A DNA stretch of 64,000 bases from Psychrobacter cibarius (GCF_016107535.1 NZ_JABASQ010000003.1:183777-247776), one strand, 5' to 3'. Counted from the stretch's first letter, positions 1 through 10,894 are shown. Numbers and translations: made by a program. Notes: generated from the sequence alone by a model not told the origin.

Positions 1-1
1 C

Positions 2-868
<867 letters not shown>

Positions 869-895
869 TCATATTTTTGCCATTGTCATAGCTAT

Positions 896-929
896 AAAAA
901 GGGCTTAAGATAATTCTTAAGCCCTTTTT
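896..929. terminator. Bidirectional terminator between tgt and the transporter
   Basis: A perfect hairpin, gggcttaag/cttaagccc with a 5-base loop, is flanked by an A-run on the left and a T-run on the right. It therefore can stop transcription from tgt (+) and from the convergent transporter gene (-). Confidence 0.9.
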
Positions 930-964
930 AGTGTGTTGCTTTTATTATTTCTAGTTAATCAGTA

Positions 965-2317
965 CTAGCCCATTAACGAGGTTACAAATACCACAAGCAC
1001 GGCAATTGGTGCTACAAACTTAGCAACGATTTGCCATAATTGCCATGCACCATTAGACAGACCAAGCTCTTGCTGAATACTGCGTTGATCCATTCGCCAA
1101 CCAACGAAAATAATTGCAGCAAGACCAGTTAGCGGGAGAAGGAATTTACTGGTAATTTTATCCAATGCATCAAAGATGCCATTACCCATGATAGTAAAGT
1201 CAGACCATAGGTTAAATGATAATAATGCCGCAACACCTAATAGCCAAATCACCGTACTGGCAACGATGGTTGATACCGTACGACTCATCGGTGTACGTTC
1301 TTCTAAAAACTCAACGGTTGGCTCAAGCAATGAGATTGATGAGGTAATAGCAGCAAAAGTAATAAGTAAGAAGAACAATGTACCAATGATCGTTCCTGCG
1401 CCCATGCTACCAAAAGCGATCGGTAAGCTGACAAAGATAAGACCAGGACCTGAAGCAGGGTCTAGACCATTGCTAAAGATGATTGGGAAGATTGCTAGAC
1501 CAGCAGCCAAAGCAATAACCGTATCTAAAATCACAACAGTACGGGCAGTTTTTAGTAAGTTCACTTCACGACCCAAATATGAGCCATAAGCAATCATAAT
1601 ACCCATACCAATAGATAGGGTGAAGAATGCATGACCCAATGCTGCAAGCATCACATCGCCAGTCAACTTGCTAAGATCTGGTGTAAAGAGATAAGCCACT
1701 GCTTCGCCAAAACCACCGTTTATTACGTTGTAACCAACGATGACGAACAAAATCACGCCGAGTAGTGGCATTAAGACTTTAGCCGTGGTTTCGATACCTT
1801 TGGTCACACCAATACCGACAATCAAAGCAGTAATAGCCATAAACACGGTATGCCAAATCGTCAACGTACCTGCTGAAGCCAACATAGCATCAAAGGTCGC
1901 AGCAATAGAATCACTGTCTTGACCAATAAAACTGCCTGTACCTGCTTTAGTAATATAGTTGAGTGCCCAGCCGCCAATCACACTATAAAACGATAGAATT
2001 AAGAAACCACCTAAAATACCTGACGCACCGATGATGCCCCAACTGCGCGATTTACCTTCACTTGCTGCAACATCCGCAAAAGTGTTGACTGGGTTCTTTT
2101 GCCCACGGCGACCAATCAGCCATTCAGCGACTAGAATCGGAAAACCTACCAGCGCGATACAGAATAAATAAGCGATAACGAAAGCTGAACCACCGCTTTC
2201 ACCGACCATATAGGGAAACTTCCATATGTTTCCCAAACCAACTGCTGAACCAACCGCTGCCAATACGAAGCCAAAACTTGAGCTCCACTGTGCATGTTCT
2301 TGTTTATTAATAGCCAT
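965..2317 (-). CDS. Sodium-dependent transporter, NSS (SNF) family
   Basis: The 450-residue protein is very hydrophobic with about 11-12 membrane segments. It opens with the NSS signature around residues 10-40 (GFVLAAVGSAVGLGNIWKFP), the region that forms the sodium and substrate site in LeuT-type symporters. Bacterial members import amino acids or other small amines with Na+; the substrate here cannot be told from sequence. The start is supported by the position of the signature close to the N-terminus. It stands alone, convergent with tgt, and its 310-base upstream region separates it from the lpxA operon terminator. Confidence 0.9.
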   Translation of the reverse strand: MAINKQEHAQWSSSFGFVLAAVGSAVGLGNIWKFPYMVGESGGSAFVIAYLFCIALVGFPILVAEWLIGRRGQKNPVNTFADVAASEGKSRSWGIIGASGILGGFLILSFYSVIGGWALNYITKAGTGSFIGQDSDSIAATFDAMLASAGTLTIWHTVFMAITALIVGIGVTKGIETTAKVLMPLLGVILFVIVGYNVINGGFGEAVAYLFTPDLSKLTGDVMLAALGHAFFTLSIGMGIMIAYGSYLGREVNLLKTARTVVILDTVIALAAGLAIFPIIFSNGLDPASGPGLIFVSLPIAFGSMGAGTIIGTLFFLLITFAAITSSISLLEPTVEFLEERTPMSRTVSTIVASTVIWLLGVAALLSFNLWSDFTIMGNGIFDALDKITSKFLLPLTGLAAIIFVGWRMDQRSIQQELGLSNGAWQLWQIVAKFVAPIAVLVVFVTSLMG

Positions 2318-2510
2318 TTTTTCCGTCCTCGTGCTTCAATTAACATCACTGATAATCTTCCTTGATTATCATAAATAGCCATGAAAAATATCAGGCTATT
2401 CAATAAACACCTCAATGTGAGGCGTCCAGCAACATTAAGAAAGAATTGTTTACAATATCGTAAAGGCTCAGTTTCTGCTAAGCCACCAAAAAAGTCAAGC
2501 GCTCATAAAC

Positions 2511-2541
2511 ATAAAAAGCCATAACAATTGGTTATGGCTTC
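2511..2541 (-). terminator. Terminator of the lpxA operon
   Basis: The stem agccataac/gttatggct with a 5-base loop is followed, on the minus strand, by a T-rich tract. It lies about 90 bases past the lpxA stop and marks the end of the lipid A gene run. In the rest of the 2318-2627 gap I see only the unremarkable upstream region of the transporter gene. Confidence 0.8.
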
Positions 2542-2627
2542 TGGTAGTTTTATCTATAACTGACAAGAGTTTGGCTGATTAATGAATGCATACTATATAT
2601 AATTTTCAGAAAAAGTCAATCGCCGTT

Positions 2628-3407
2628 CTAGCGCACCACACCACGACGGCTTTTTTGTAGTGAATCAATGAGCAACTGGATTTTCGGCTCTTTTGGTAGC
2701 AGCTCATTATTCAAAACCTCAAGCGCTTGCACGGTCGTCAGACCAGATCTAAAAATCATACGATAAGCTTGACGCAATACCTCAATTGTCTCTTTTGACC
2801 ATCCTTTACGACGCATGCCTTCCACATTGAGACCATGAGTCGTTGCTGGATTTCCAGATACCATGGTAAAGGCGGCTACATCTTTTAGAATCAGACTTGC
2901 GCCCCCAATCAAGCTATAGTCATCAACCGTACAAAACTGATGAATACCTGAATTACCGCCAATGATCGTGTGATTACCAATAGTCACATGCCCTGCAACG
3001 CCAACATTGTTGGCCAATACATTATGATCGCCAATCACACAATCATGAGCCACATGAGTGTTCACCATCAGTAGATTATGGCTGCCTATCTTAGTGAGCT
3101 CACTATCTTGTGCGGTGCCGCGGTGTAAACTACAGGCTTCTCGAATGGTATTATGATCGCCAATCTCAAGCCAAGTACGCTCACCAGCATACTTCAAATC
3201 CTGAGGATCTTCGCCAATGCTCGCAAATTGATAAAACTCATTGTGTTGACCAATACGAGTCAATTTGGTAACAACTACATGGCGATGCAGAACCGTGTGA
3301 GCGCCAATAGTGACCTCATCACCGACGATACAATACGGACCAATGATAGCAGTCTCATCAATTTGGGCGGACGGTGAGATGAGTGCTGTTGGATGGATCT
3401 GACTCAT
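2628..3407 (-). CDS. lpxA: UDP-N-acetylglucosamine acyltransferase LpxA
   Basis: LpxA performs the first step of lipid A synthesis, moving a 3-hydroxyacyl chain from ACP to UDP-GlcNAc in the cytoplasm. The protein is a left-handed beta-helix of hexapeptide repeats (IGPYCIVG, IGDHNVLANN, IGNHTIIGG). It carries the YQFASIGEDPQDLKYAGE signature and the catalytic-His stretch NTHVAHDC. I chose the ATG at 3407 (MSQIHPTALIS), which gives 259 residues and aligns with the family start; an upstream in-frame ATG at 3452 would add 15 atypical residues. It follows fabZ. The usual next gene, lpxB, is absent, and a terminator follows. Confidence 0.95.
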   Translation of the reverse strand: MSQIHPTALISPSAQIDETAIIGPYCIVGDEVTIGAHTVLHRHVVVTKLTRIGQHNEFYQFASIGEDPQDLKYAGERTWLEIGDHNTIREACSLHRGTAQDSELTKIGSHNLLMVNTHVAHDCVIGDHNVLANNVGVAGHVTIGNHTIIGGNSGIHQFCTVDDYSLIGGASLILKDVAAFTMVSGNPATTHGLNVEGMRRKGWSKETIEVLRQAYRMIFRSGLTTVQALEVLNNELLPKEPKIQLLIDSLQKSRRGVVR

Positions 3408-3539
3408 AATGTGGACCTTTGTATGATCTGATGCGAGTAAATGGTAAAACAAATACAGCCAATTTAGTTTTATGAGAAAACCTAAGCATGGCTCTGCTGT
3501 TAAATGCGAGTGTCAATTATAATGCTTATGACCCGCTTT

Positions 3540-3578
3540 GACCTAATTCTTTAGACGCTTTGTTTAAAGAATTAGGTC
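3540..3578. repeat. Long perfect hairpin between fabZ and lpxA
   Basis: Two perfect 14-base arms (gacctaattcttta and its complement) are separated by 11 bases. There is no T-run after the stem on either strand, so it is not a standard terminator. It sits in the fabZ-lpxA spacer and may set mRNA processing or the relative expression of the two genes. Confidence 0.75.
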
Positions 3579-3609
3579 GGCTACGAGACACAATGGCTAT
3601 TAGTAAACC

Positions 3610-4119
3610 TTATTGTTCTTGGCGAGCAATCATTATTTGCGCACTGGCGGCTAGCTCATCGTCAACATGTACAGTGCAGTCAAATTTATAAATACCGCGC
3701 TTCTGCATCACTGTTTTAGCACGAATAGTCAGCTGATCACCAGGAATCACTCGACGCTTAAAACGGACTTTATCAACACCTGCAAATAGATATAAATAAC
3801 CATCTTCTGCGGTTAGACCAGCACTGATAAATCCGAGCACGCCTGAGACCTGAGCCATGCACTCAACCATAAGTACCCCTGGCATAATCGGCTCATCAGG
3901 AAAATGACCATTAAAAAACTCTTCATTGATAGTCACATTCTTAATACCCGTAATGCACTCACCAGGCGTACAATCAATAATCTTATCTACTAAAAGAAAA
4001 GGATAACGGTGTGGCAAATAATGCTTTAACGTATGATAGGTTAATGGCAGCGTAAGACCTTGCTCAGCTAAGCTTTTCATTTCTTTATCATTCAAAATAT
4101 CGATATCGGTGCTGCTCAT
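3610..4119 (-). CDS. fabZ: 3-hydroxyacyl-ACP dehydratase FabZ
   Basis: FabZ removes water from 3-hydroxyacyl-ACP in fatty acid elongation and competes with LpxA and LpxD for the same substrate, which explains the conserved lpxD-fabZ-lpxA order. The hot-dog fold marks are the catalytic-His segment LPHRYPFLLVD and the helix GVLMVECMAQVSG with its catalytic Glu. The protein is 169 residues, slightly longer than the usual 145-155, because of an N-terminal extension of roughly 20 residues. The ATG at 4119 is preceded by a purine-rich stretch. The substrate loop FNGHFPDEPIMPG is intact. Confidence 0.95.
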   Translation of the reverse strand: MSSTDIDILNDKEMKSLAEQGLTLPLTYHTLKHYLPHRYPFLLVDKIIDCTPGECITGIKNVTINEEFFNGHFPDEPIMPGVLMVECMAQVSGVLGFISAGLTAEDGYLYLFAGVDKVRFKRRVIPGDQLTIRAKTVMQKRGIYKFDCTVHVDDELAASAQIMIARQEQ

Positions 4120-4191
4120 AATGGTGCTTCCTTGCTATGTTTCAAATCGCTATGATTTTACTGTGTTTGTATATATGCATTGATATTTTCG

Positions 4192-5208
4192 CTAATCACG
4201 CCCAAGCTGACGGAAGCGTACAGCTGCCCGTCGCCAGTTAGCTGTCGGCATAGCAGCCGTTCCAGAGGAGTATGAACCAGCGGTTTTGATAGATTTGGTT
4301 ACCATGGTCATCCCAGATAAAGTGACATCATCTGTAATCTCGATATGACCTGTGATACCGACCGCACCGCCAATAATACAGCGCTTGCCGATACTAGTAC
4401 TGCCCGCGATACCCGTTTGAGCCGCGATGGCTGTGCCATCACCGATACGCACGTTATGAGCAACTTGTACCAAATTATCAATAATAACGTGATTGCCAAT
4501 GACCGTATCATCAATGGCACCTCGGTCAATGCAAGTTTGACTACCAATTCGCACATGGTTGCCAATTACGACCCGTCCTAACTGAGCAATACGCTCCCAG
4601 CCAGTGGTACTAGGATCTTTTGTTGGTGCAAAACCAAAACCTTCTGCACCCACACTGACACCCGCGTGTAACCTCACATGATCACCAATAACACAATCAT
4701 GCCCGATCACCACTTGTGATTTAATAACACCATCAGTACCAATAGTCGTATTTTCTTCGATCACCACATGCGCCGCAAGTGAGCTACGCGCACCAATTTG
4801 CACATAATCGGCAATCACACAAAAAGGTCCGATATTCACCTGCTCACCAATGACCGCACTATCAGCAATCACAGCGCTAGGATGAATACCACCAGACAGT
4901 GACTCACGAGCAAACAACTGGCTAGCACCAGCATAAGCTAAGTATGGGCTTGCGACGACTAACGCTATCGCTGTGGCGGGCACTTGATCGCGATATTCTG
5001 CAGTAACCAATACAGCCCCTGCCTCGCTGATAGCCAGACTAGAAATATAATGAGGATCGGCCAAAAAGCTTAACTGATTATGACCAGCCGTGGTCAAACT
5101 ACCAATACTGCTGAATTTTTGACGTAACTGTTCGGCGCTGATTTCAGCCTTATTAGTGATGGGCTGACGCTGCTCAATCCGAGTGATAAGTTGCTCAATC
5201 GTTATCAT
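4192..5208 (-). CDS. lpxD: UDP-3-O-acylglucosamine N-acyltransferase LpxD
   Basis: LpxD adds the second 3-hydroxyacyl chain in lipid A synthesis. An N-terminal uridine-binding domain (about 1-105) precedes a long hexapeptide-repeat helix containing VGAEGFGFAP and the catalytic-His region NLVQVAHNVRIG. I start at the ATG at 5208 (MITIEQLITRIEQ), giving 338 residues against about 340 for the family. The frame is open further upstream, but that part would encode an implausible hydrophobic leader overlapping the bamA-lpxD spacer. It lies directly after bamA; the skp gene normally found between them is missing. Confidence 0.93.
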   Translation of the reverse strand: MITIEQLITRIEQRQPITNKAEISAEQLRQKFSSIGSLTTAGHNQLSFLADPHYISSLAISEAGAVLVTAEYRDQVPATAIALVVASPYLAYAGASQLFARESLSGGIHPSAVIADSAVIGEQVNIGPFCVIADYVQIGARSSLAAHVVIEENTTIGTDGVIKSQVVIGHDCVIGDHVRLHAGVSVGAEGFGFAPTKDPSTTGWERIAQLGRVVIGNHVRIGSQTCIDRGAIDDTVIGNHVIIDNLVQVAHNVRIGDGTAIAAQTGIAGSTSIGKRCIIGGAVGITGHIEITDDVTLSGMTMVTKSIKTAGSYSSGTAAMPTANWRRAAVRFRQLGRD

Positions 5209-5354
5209 AGTGACTATTAATATAAATATTATTATGAATAAGACAATCGCCAAGCTGAACAATCACCTTGGCGATCTACTAATATCTAACAGATGCTGCG
5301 TTCATTCAATTAGCTGCTATGGTTAACGACATGAACGCAAACAATCATGCTACG

Positions 5355-7814
5355 TTAGAACGTATTACCAATCTGGAACTGAACTTTTTCAGTTTCATCG
5401 CCTTCTTTATCACCGATAGGTACAGCATAACTTAATGAAATTGGACCAATTGGCGTATACCAGGTTATACCTGCACCCGCACTAAAGCGCATACTATTGT
5501 CTTGCGTCAGCAATGGAATATCAACAGGATTGCCATCTTTATCCACAGGGCGGTTACCAGTATTAGGATTAATAAAGTTACGATCTTCTTTATCCGAGGT
5601 ATCAAATACCTGACCACCTTCGGCAAACAATACTGGACGCACTTGATCTGCCCAATCACCCTTAAACGGCATTGGCAAAATTAGCTCACTACCGAAGCTG
5701 ACTAGCGCATTGCCACCGACCTCTTCTGCTAAAAAGGTTTGATTAGTTGGATCATTGACTGCATCATAATACGTTTGTGATTTTGGCCCAAGTGTTGAGG
5801 CCTCATAACCACGTACAGAGCCATAGCCACCAGCGTAAAAGTTTTCATAAAATGGCAAATCATTACCATAACCAAGCTTAGTATAACCGCGTGCTACCCA
5901 GTCTTTGTATAAAGGATAATAGATGTTGCCGCTATAAATAAGTTTTTGATAGTTGGTATCACCCAAGCCAATGGTGGCATCGACCGTATGGCTCATACCT
6001 TTGGTCGGAAACACTGGACGATCTAAGGTGCTGTAGTCCCAGCCAAACAGTAGGTTATAAGTATTGTAATCATTTTTGAAGCCTGTGCGTCCAGAAGCCT
6101 CATTGTCATCATTGACAAAGTTCTCAAACGTACCGCCATCATCAATAATTTGCTGAACGTTTGATATACCTAAGAAGCGACCACCACGTACTGAAGTGTT
6201 ATCAACATTCAAACCGGCACTAACGCGTTTGGTTTCATCAACAGGATAACTATAGTTCAGCGTAGCACCATAAGAATCGGTGACATAGTTACTGACGTTT
6301 CTATCATCGTATTTCGTTTCACGATAATAGGCACTAAGACCTTGTGAGACGCCGTTTTCGGTAAAGTACGGATCGGTATAACCCAAGCTATAAGAATCAC
6401 GGGTTTCTGAGCGTGATAGTGCCGCTTTCACACGGTTACCTGTACCCATAAAGTTGTTTTGTGTTAGATCTAACTGGAAAGTCACACCGCCGCTTTGCGA
6501 GTAACCCGCGGCAATCGTTGAACTACCAGAAGGCTGCTCTTCAACCGTATAATTGATGTCTACTTGGTCTGGTTGGTTCGGTACTGGTTTTACATCAACG
6601 TTGACGGCTTTAAAGAAGCCAGTACGCATCAGACGTGTCCGTGACAACTGGATTTTGTCACTAGTTGCCAATGCGCCTTCTAATTGACGCATTTCACGGC
6701 GCAGTACTTCGTCTTGAGTTTTGATGTTACCAGTAAAATTAATACGACGAACATAAATAGGACGTGCAGGATCGATGAAATAATCGATATCCACTACTTT
6801 AGTCTCGTCATTGATACGTGGTACTGGTCTCACCTGCGCCAAATAATAGCCTTCATTACCGTAACGACTCTTAAGTGCCGCGGTGGTTTCATCGAGCTTG
6901 GCTTGCGAGTATTTTTCATTAGGTGCAAAAGTCACCAACTCTGTTAGTTCATTGTTCTCAAAAGTCGGCTTACCTAAGAAATTCACTTCGCCAAACTGAT
7001 ATTGTTCGCCTTCGCTTAGACTCACTTCGATAAACACACTGCTCTTATCTTCACTGATGTTGAGCACCGCATTATCTACTGCAAAACGTACATAACCATC
7101 GTTTTGGTAAAGCGCTTTTAGATTCTCTAAACTGGCAGCCAGCTTTTCTTTGGCATAACGATCAGACTTTGACAGCAGACGTGTCCACGAAGACTCTTTT
7201 ACCGCAAAAACGTCTTTGATTTCTTCATCACTAAAGTGTTTATTGCCAATGATATTAATATCGACCACTTTGGCAGGTTTGCCTTCGACAAAACGCACGT
7301 CGAGCTTGACGCGATTGCCATCAAGTAACGTTTGATCCACCTCGATATTGCTGTTGTAATAGCCTTGGCTGATATATTGCTGCTGTAGCTCATTGGCGAC
7401 GCCTTGTAGTGTGGCTTGTTTCAGCACATTACCGGCAGACAGACCAGCATTGTCCAGCCCTTGCTCTAGCCCTTCTTTTGGAATGAGCTTATTGCCCTCA
7501 AAATTGACTTCAGCAATCGTTGGGCGCTCAACGACATCAAACCGTAGCTGTCCACCTTCGATACGGCTTTGAATATCAGCAAAATTTTCGGTCGCATAAA
7601 GCGCCTTAATACTGGCTGCTAAACTACTGTCATTTACCGTATCCCCTACCGAAATAGGTAGAACCGGATAGAGGCTATCGGGGGTTAAACGTTGCAAACC
7701 ATTGAAACCGATGTCAGTGACTACAAATTCTGCAGCCTGTACTGGCATACTCATCATCGCTACAACTAACGGCAACCCTGCCGCGCTCATAAATAAAGGC
7801 GTACGCATAAACAC
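5355..7814 (-). CDS. bamA: Outer membrane protein assembly factor BamA
   Basis: BamA inserts beta-barrel proteins into the outer membrane. The 819-residue protein has a Sec signal peptide ending at MPVQAAE, then five POTRA domains (roughly 25-425, beginning FVVTDIGFNGLQRL), then a C-terminal 16-strand barrel containing the FAGGYGSVRGYE motif. It ends in Phe (QIGNTF), the usual outer-membrane C-terminal signature. Two in-frame Met codons two residues apart leave the exact start slightly open. It sits between rseP and lpxD. Confidence 0.97.
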   Translation of the reverse strand: MFMRTPLFMSAAGLPLVVAMMSMPVQAAEFVVTDIGFNGLQRLTPDSLYPVLPISVGDTVNDSSLAASIKALYATENFADIQSRIEGGQLRFDVVERPTIAEVNFEGNKLIPKEGLEQGLDNAGLSAGNVLKQATLQGVANELQQQYISQGYYNSNIEVDQTLLDGNRVKLDVRFVEGKPAKVVDINIIGNKHFSDEEIKDVFAVKESSWTRLLSKSDRYAKEKLAASLENLKALYQNDGYVRFAVDNAVLNISEDKSSVFIEVSLSEGEQYQFGEVNFLGKPTFENNELTELVTFAPNEKYSQAKLDETTAALKSRYGNEGYYLAQVRPVPRINDETKVVDIDYFIDPARPIYVRRINFTGNIKTQDEVLRREMRQLEGALATSDKIQLSRTRLMRTGFFKAVNVDVKPVPNQPDQVDINYTVEEQPSGSSTIAAGYSQSGGVTFQLDLTQNNFMGTGNRVKAALSRSETRDSYSLGYTDPYFTENGVSQGLSAYYRETKYDDRNVSNYVTDSYGATLNYSYPVDETKRVSAGLNVDNTSVRGGRFLGISNVQQIIDDGGTFENFVNDDNEASGRTGFKNDYNTYNLLFGWDYSTLDRPVFPTKGMSHTVDATIGLGDTNYQKLIYSGNIYYPLYKDWVARGYTKLGYGNDLPFYENFYAGGYGSVRGYEASTLGPKSQTYYDAVNDPTNQTFLAEEVGGNALVSFGSELILPMPFKGDWADQVRPVLFAEGGQVFDTSDKEDRNFINPNTGNRPVDKDGNPVDIPLLTQDNSMRFSAGAGITWYTPIGPISLSYAVPIGDKEGDETEKVQFQIGNTF

Positions 7815-8070
7815 TATCCGTCAATAAAAAACTTGCTTAAGTTAAGTTAAAAAGCCCATATTGTCTAGCGCATCTCGCATGAAATTTAAGCGCATACGCA
7901 GCAGACTCAGAACACTTTATATAAAATGCATCACAAAATAAACTAAAAATTACGTTTAGTACAGAGGCCATGATACAGAGCATGCTACCTATCATGGTCA
8001 TAATCATCCCATAATAGGCGTAAAACCATTAGTATCTCGTGCCTTATCGATCATATTAGCGATTCGCTGG

Positions 8071-9447
8071 TCAAAACAGCCGACTGATATCATTACCAAT
8101 TGCTAACACCATGAAACCTGCCAGCAAGAGTAAACCGATATTTAGTCCAATCATTTGCACCCCTTCCGAGAGTGGCTTACCGCGAATCAATTCAATAAGA
8201 TAATACACAATATGACCGCCATCCAACACAGGAATGGGTAAAAGATTGAGTACAGCAAGACTCAAACTAATCAAAGCCGCCGTCGATAACACCATCTGCC
8301 AACTGATATCAAAACTCTGTTTGGCCACTTTAGCGATGGTAATCGGACCTGACAAATTGTCCAAACCAATCATGCCTGATAGCATCTTACCCATTGAGCT
8401 GACAGTCATCACTGCGAGCTGTTCAGTTTTCTCAAATGATTTCACCAATGACTCACCAGGGCCATAGACTACAGTGGTCTTGTAAGCGTCAGGAATAACA
8501 ATTTCGGACTGTGCCACCATAGCACCAATTTGCCCATAATCGTTACCCAAATTGTCTTTTTTACCTTGCGGCATAATCTGTAATTGCACAGATTTACCAT
8601 CACGCAATACTGTGAAGTTAAGCAAAGTTTCAGGACTGTCGCGGATGATACGAGTAGCACTGAGCCAATCTTTAATTGGTTGATCATTGATAGCAATAAT
8701 ACGATCGCCTACTTTTAGTCCTTGGCGACTGGCGGCACCATCAGCGGTCAAGTCACCTACTATCGGTGCAATATCTGGTTGCCATGGCAGCATGCCAAAG
8801 CTGGTCAACGCATCTTTACGTTGCGCGCTGCCTTGCATAAACTGAGTTACGGGCGCTTGATAAGTTTTGATCGCATTATCAGCTTGTGCCTCTGATTGCA
8901 GAGTAATACTGACATTGTCCGTCTCGCCCATCCGTCCAGCAAGCCGATAGTTGATGCCTTCCCACGTTTGTACCTCATGCCCATCAATCGCAACGATTTT
9001 GTCGCCAACTGGCAGCTGTGCCATAGCAGCAGGCGTATCAGGTAATACCTGCCCAATCTTCGTCGCCAGCTGCTCTGATGGTGTCATAAACAACACCCAA
9101 AACAGCGCAATAGCAATGATAAAGTTCATGATAGGACCAGCGGCGACAATCGCAATCTTTTTTAGTGGATGCTGACGATTAAACGCCAAATGTTGCTCAG
9201 CTTTTGCTACCTCACCTTCGCGCTCATCGAGCATTTTGACATAACCACCAAGTGGCAAAGCAGAAATACGATAATCAATACCGCTTTTTTTGCTCGTCCA
9301 GCCAAAGAGTTTGGGACCAAACCCGATAGAATAGGTCAAGACTTTAACGCCGCAAAGACGAGCGACGATATAGTGTCCCCACTCATGTAAGGCAATAAGC
9401 GGACCTAAGACAAATATTGCCGCAAGGAGCGTTAATAAAAACGTCAT
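8071..9447 (-). CDS. rseP: Site-2 intramembrane zinc protease RseP
   Basis: RseP cleaves membrane-embedded substrates, classically anti-sigma-E, and removes leftover signal peptides. The zinc site LHEWGH lies at residues 20-25 in the first membrane helix. Two periplasmic PDZ domains follow (about 115-195 and 205-290; GDKIVAIDGHEV and GDRIIAINDQPI). The third metal-ligand motif PIPVLDGGH is near residue 405. The 458-residue length is normal. It lies between dxr and bamA, as in many gamma-proteobacteria. Confidence 0.96.
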   Translation of the reverse strand: MTFLLTLLAAIFVLGPLIALHEWGHYIVARLCGVKVLTYSIGFGPKLFGWTSKKSGIDYRISALPLGGYVKMLDEREGEVAKAEQHLAFNRQHPLKKIAIVAAGPIMNFIIAIALFWVLFMTPSEQLATKIGQVLPDTPAAMAQLPVGDKIVAIDGHEVQTWEGINYRLAGRMGETDNVSITLQSEAQADNAIKTYQAPVTQFMQGSAQRKDALTSFGMLPWQPDIAPIVGDLTADGAASRQGLKVGDRIIAINDQPIKDWLSATRIIRDSPETLLNFTVLRDGKSVQLQIMPQGKKDNLGNDYGQIGAMVAQSEIVIPDAYKTTVVYGPGESLVKSFEKTEQLAVMTVSSMGKMLSGMIGLDNLSGPITIAKVAKQSFDISWQMVLSTAALISLSLAVLNLLPIPVLDGGHIVYYLIELIRGKPLSEGVQMIGLNIGLLLLAGFMVLAIGNDISRLF

Positions 9448-9455
9448 GATCTTTT

Positions 9456-9486
9456 CTCAGTATGGTTTCTCAGTATGGTTTCTCAG
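9456..9486. repeat. 13-bp tandem repeat just upstream of rseP
   Basis: The unit ctcagtatggttt occurs twice and is followed by a partial third copy. On the coding strand each unit carries a gagaaa-like, Shine-Dalgarno-like stretch. The array ends about nine bases before the rseP start codon. Confidence 0.7.
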
Positions 9487-9532
9487 CATCTTTTATTAAC
9501 ATCATTTTTTAACGACGCAGTTATTGATACAT

Positions 9533-10741
9533 TTATACCAACTTTGCCACAAGTTTTTCTGTAAGGTGACGTGCTATTTTATCAATTGCTAGTATATCTT
9601 CTATATCAGCCGTTTCATTTAACGGTGGCAGCTGTATGTCATTTAATGCTTGCTCATTGATATCAGCAATGTCGGTCAGGCGAATTTTTCCAGCCAAAAA
9701 TGCCGCCACGGCAATTTCATTCGCCGCATTTAAGACAATCGTCGCTTGTGTGCCCGCTTGCATCGCCTGTCTTGCCAAACGCAAACAGGCGAATTTTTGC
9801 AAGTCAGGCTCAATAAACTCTAAGCCGCTGAGCGCAAATAAATCCAAAGGCTGCGAGCCACTCTCAATACGATCAGGATAACTGAGCGCATGGGCAATGG
9901 GCGTTTTCATATCGGGACTGCCGAGCTGCGCCAAAAAGCTACCATCGCTATATTCTACCATTGAGTGAATGATACTTTGTGGATGAATCACCACATTTAT
10001 CTTATTTTCAGGCAAATCAAACAAATGGCAGGCTTCAATCAACTCAAGCCCTTTATTCATCATCGTAGCTGAATCGACGGATATCTTTTGACCCATTGAC
10101 CAATTTGGATGTTTGACCGCTTCAGCGACGCTCGCGTGCTGCATTTGCGCAAACGATTTTTGCAAAAACGGCCCACCAGAGGCCGTTAACCATAGCTTAC
10201 GCACGCCGTGGTTTGGCTGATGAATTTGGGTATTGTCCTGCTGAATAGCCAGTGGTAAACACTGAAAAATAGCATTGTGCTCCGAGTCAAGCGGCAGCAA
10301 AGTAGCGTTATGCGTTTTGACCGTATTAATCATCACTTGTCCTGCCATCACCAGCGCTTCTTTATTGGCTAGTAAAATACGCTTACCTGCACGAGCAGCG
10401 GCTAAAGTAGAAGGCAGACCAGCTGCGCCTACGATCGCAGCGACAACGGTATCCGTCTGCGAATCAGTGGCAATATCAACCAGCCCTGCTTCGCCGCCTA
10501 CCACATCGATGTCAAGATCTACCGCACGAAGTCGCTGGGCAAAATCATCGACTGCGGCGGTCGGTACGCTCACGCGCTTTGGCAAAAACTGCTGGCAAAG
10601 TGCAAACAGTTTGTCTAAACGGTGATAGCCTGACAGAGCGTAGACCATGTAAAGCTGTGGTTGCGCCGCTAATATTGCTAACGTGCTATCGCCAATCGAA
10701 CCTGTCGCGCCTAGTACGGCGATGCGTTGCGTCATAACCAT
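9533..10741 (-). CDS. dxr: 1-deoxy-D-xylulose 5-phosphate reductoisomerase
   Basis: Dxr commits DXP to the MEP isoprenoid pathway using NADPH. The N-terminal dinucleotide-binding motif is AVLGATGSIGDSTL. The metal and substrate regions are LLPLDSEHNAIFQCL (about residue 157), ASGGPF and VDSATMMNKGLELIEA. The length of 402 residues is normal. A second in-frame ATG at 10735 is possible, but the 10741 start has a better-spaced cagg. It precedes rseP and supplies precursors to UppS, encoded upstream. Confidence 0.96.
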   Translation of the reverse strand: MVMTQRIAVLGATGSIGDSTLAILAAQPQLYMVYALSGYHRLDKLFALCQQFLPKRVSVPTAAVDDFAQRLRAVDLDIDVVGGEAGLVDIATDSQTDTVVAAIVGAAGLPSTLAAARAGKRILLANKEALVMAGQVMINTVKTHNATLLPLDSEHNAIFQCLPLAIQQDNTQIHQPNHGVRKLWLTASGGPFLQKSFAQMQHASVAEAVKHPNWSMGQKISVDSATMMNKGLELIEACHLFDLPENKINVVIHPQSIIHSMVEYSDGSFLAQLGSPDMKTPIAHALSYPDRIESGSQPLDLFALSGLEFIEPDLQKFACLRLARQAMQAGTQATIVLNAANEIAVAAFLAGKIRLTDIADINEQALNDIQLPPLNETADIEDILAIDKIARHLTEKLVAKLV

Positions 10742-10894
10742 CGGTGCCTGTAAATGATACTATAAAAAATTAAATAAGAAATCGATAAAACGTCTGATAA
10801 ATAAGAGATAGACGATATCCAGTGTATTGATTAGTCACTCATCTTAACTACTATAATTAGGGCGTATCATCGTCTATGAATTATTTTTTCAGTC

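Noticed and set aside
9456..9486. 13-bp repeat before rseP considered as phase-variable control
   Set aside because: Only 2.4 copies are present and the unit is too long for frequent slippage; kept as a minor repeat only.
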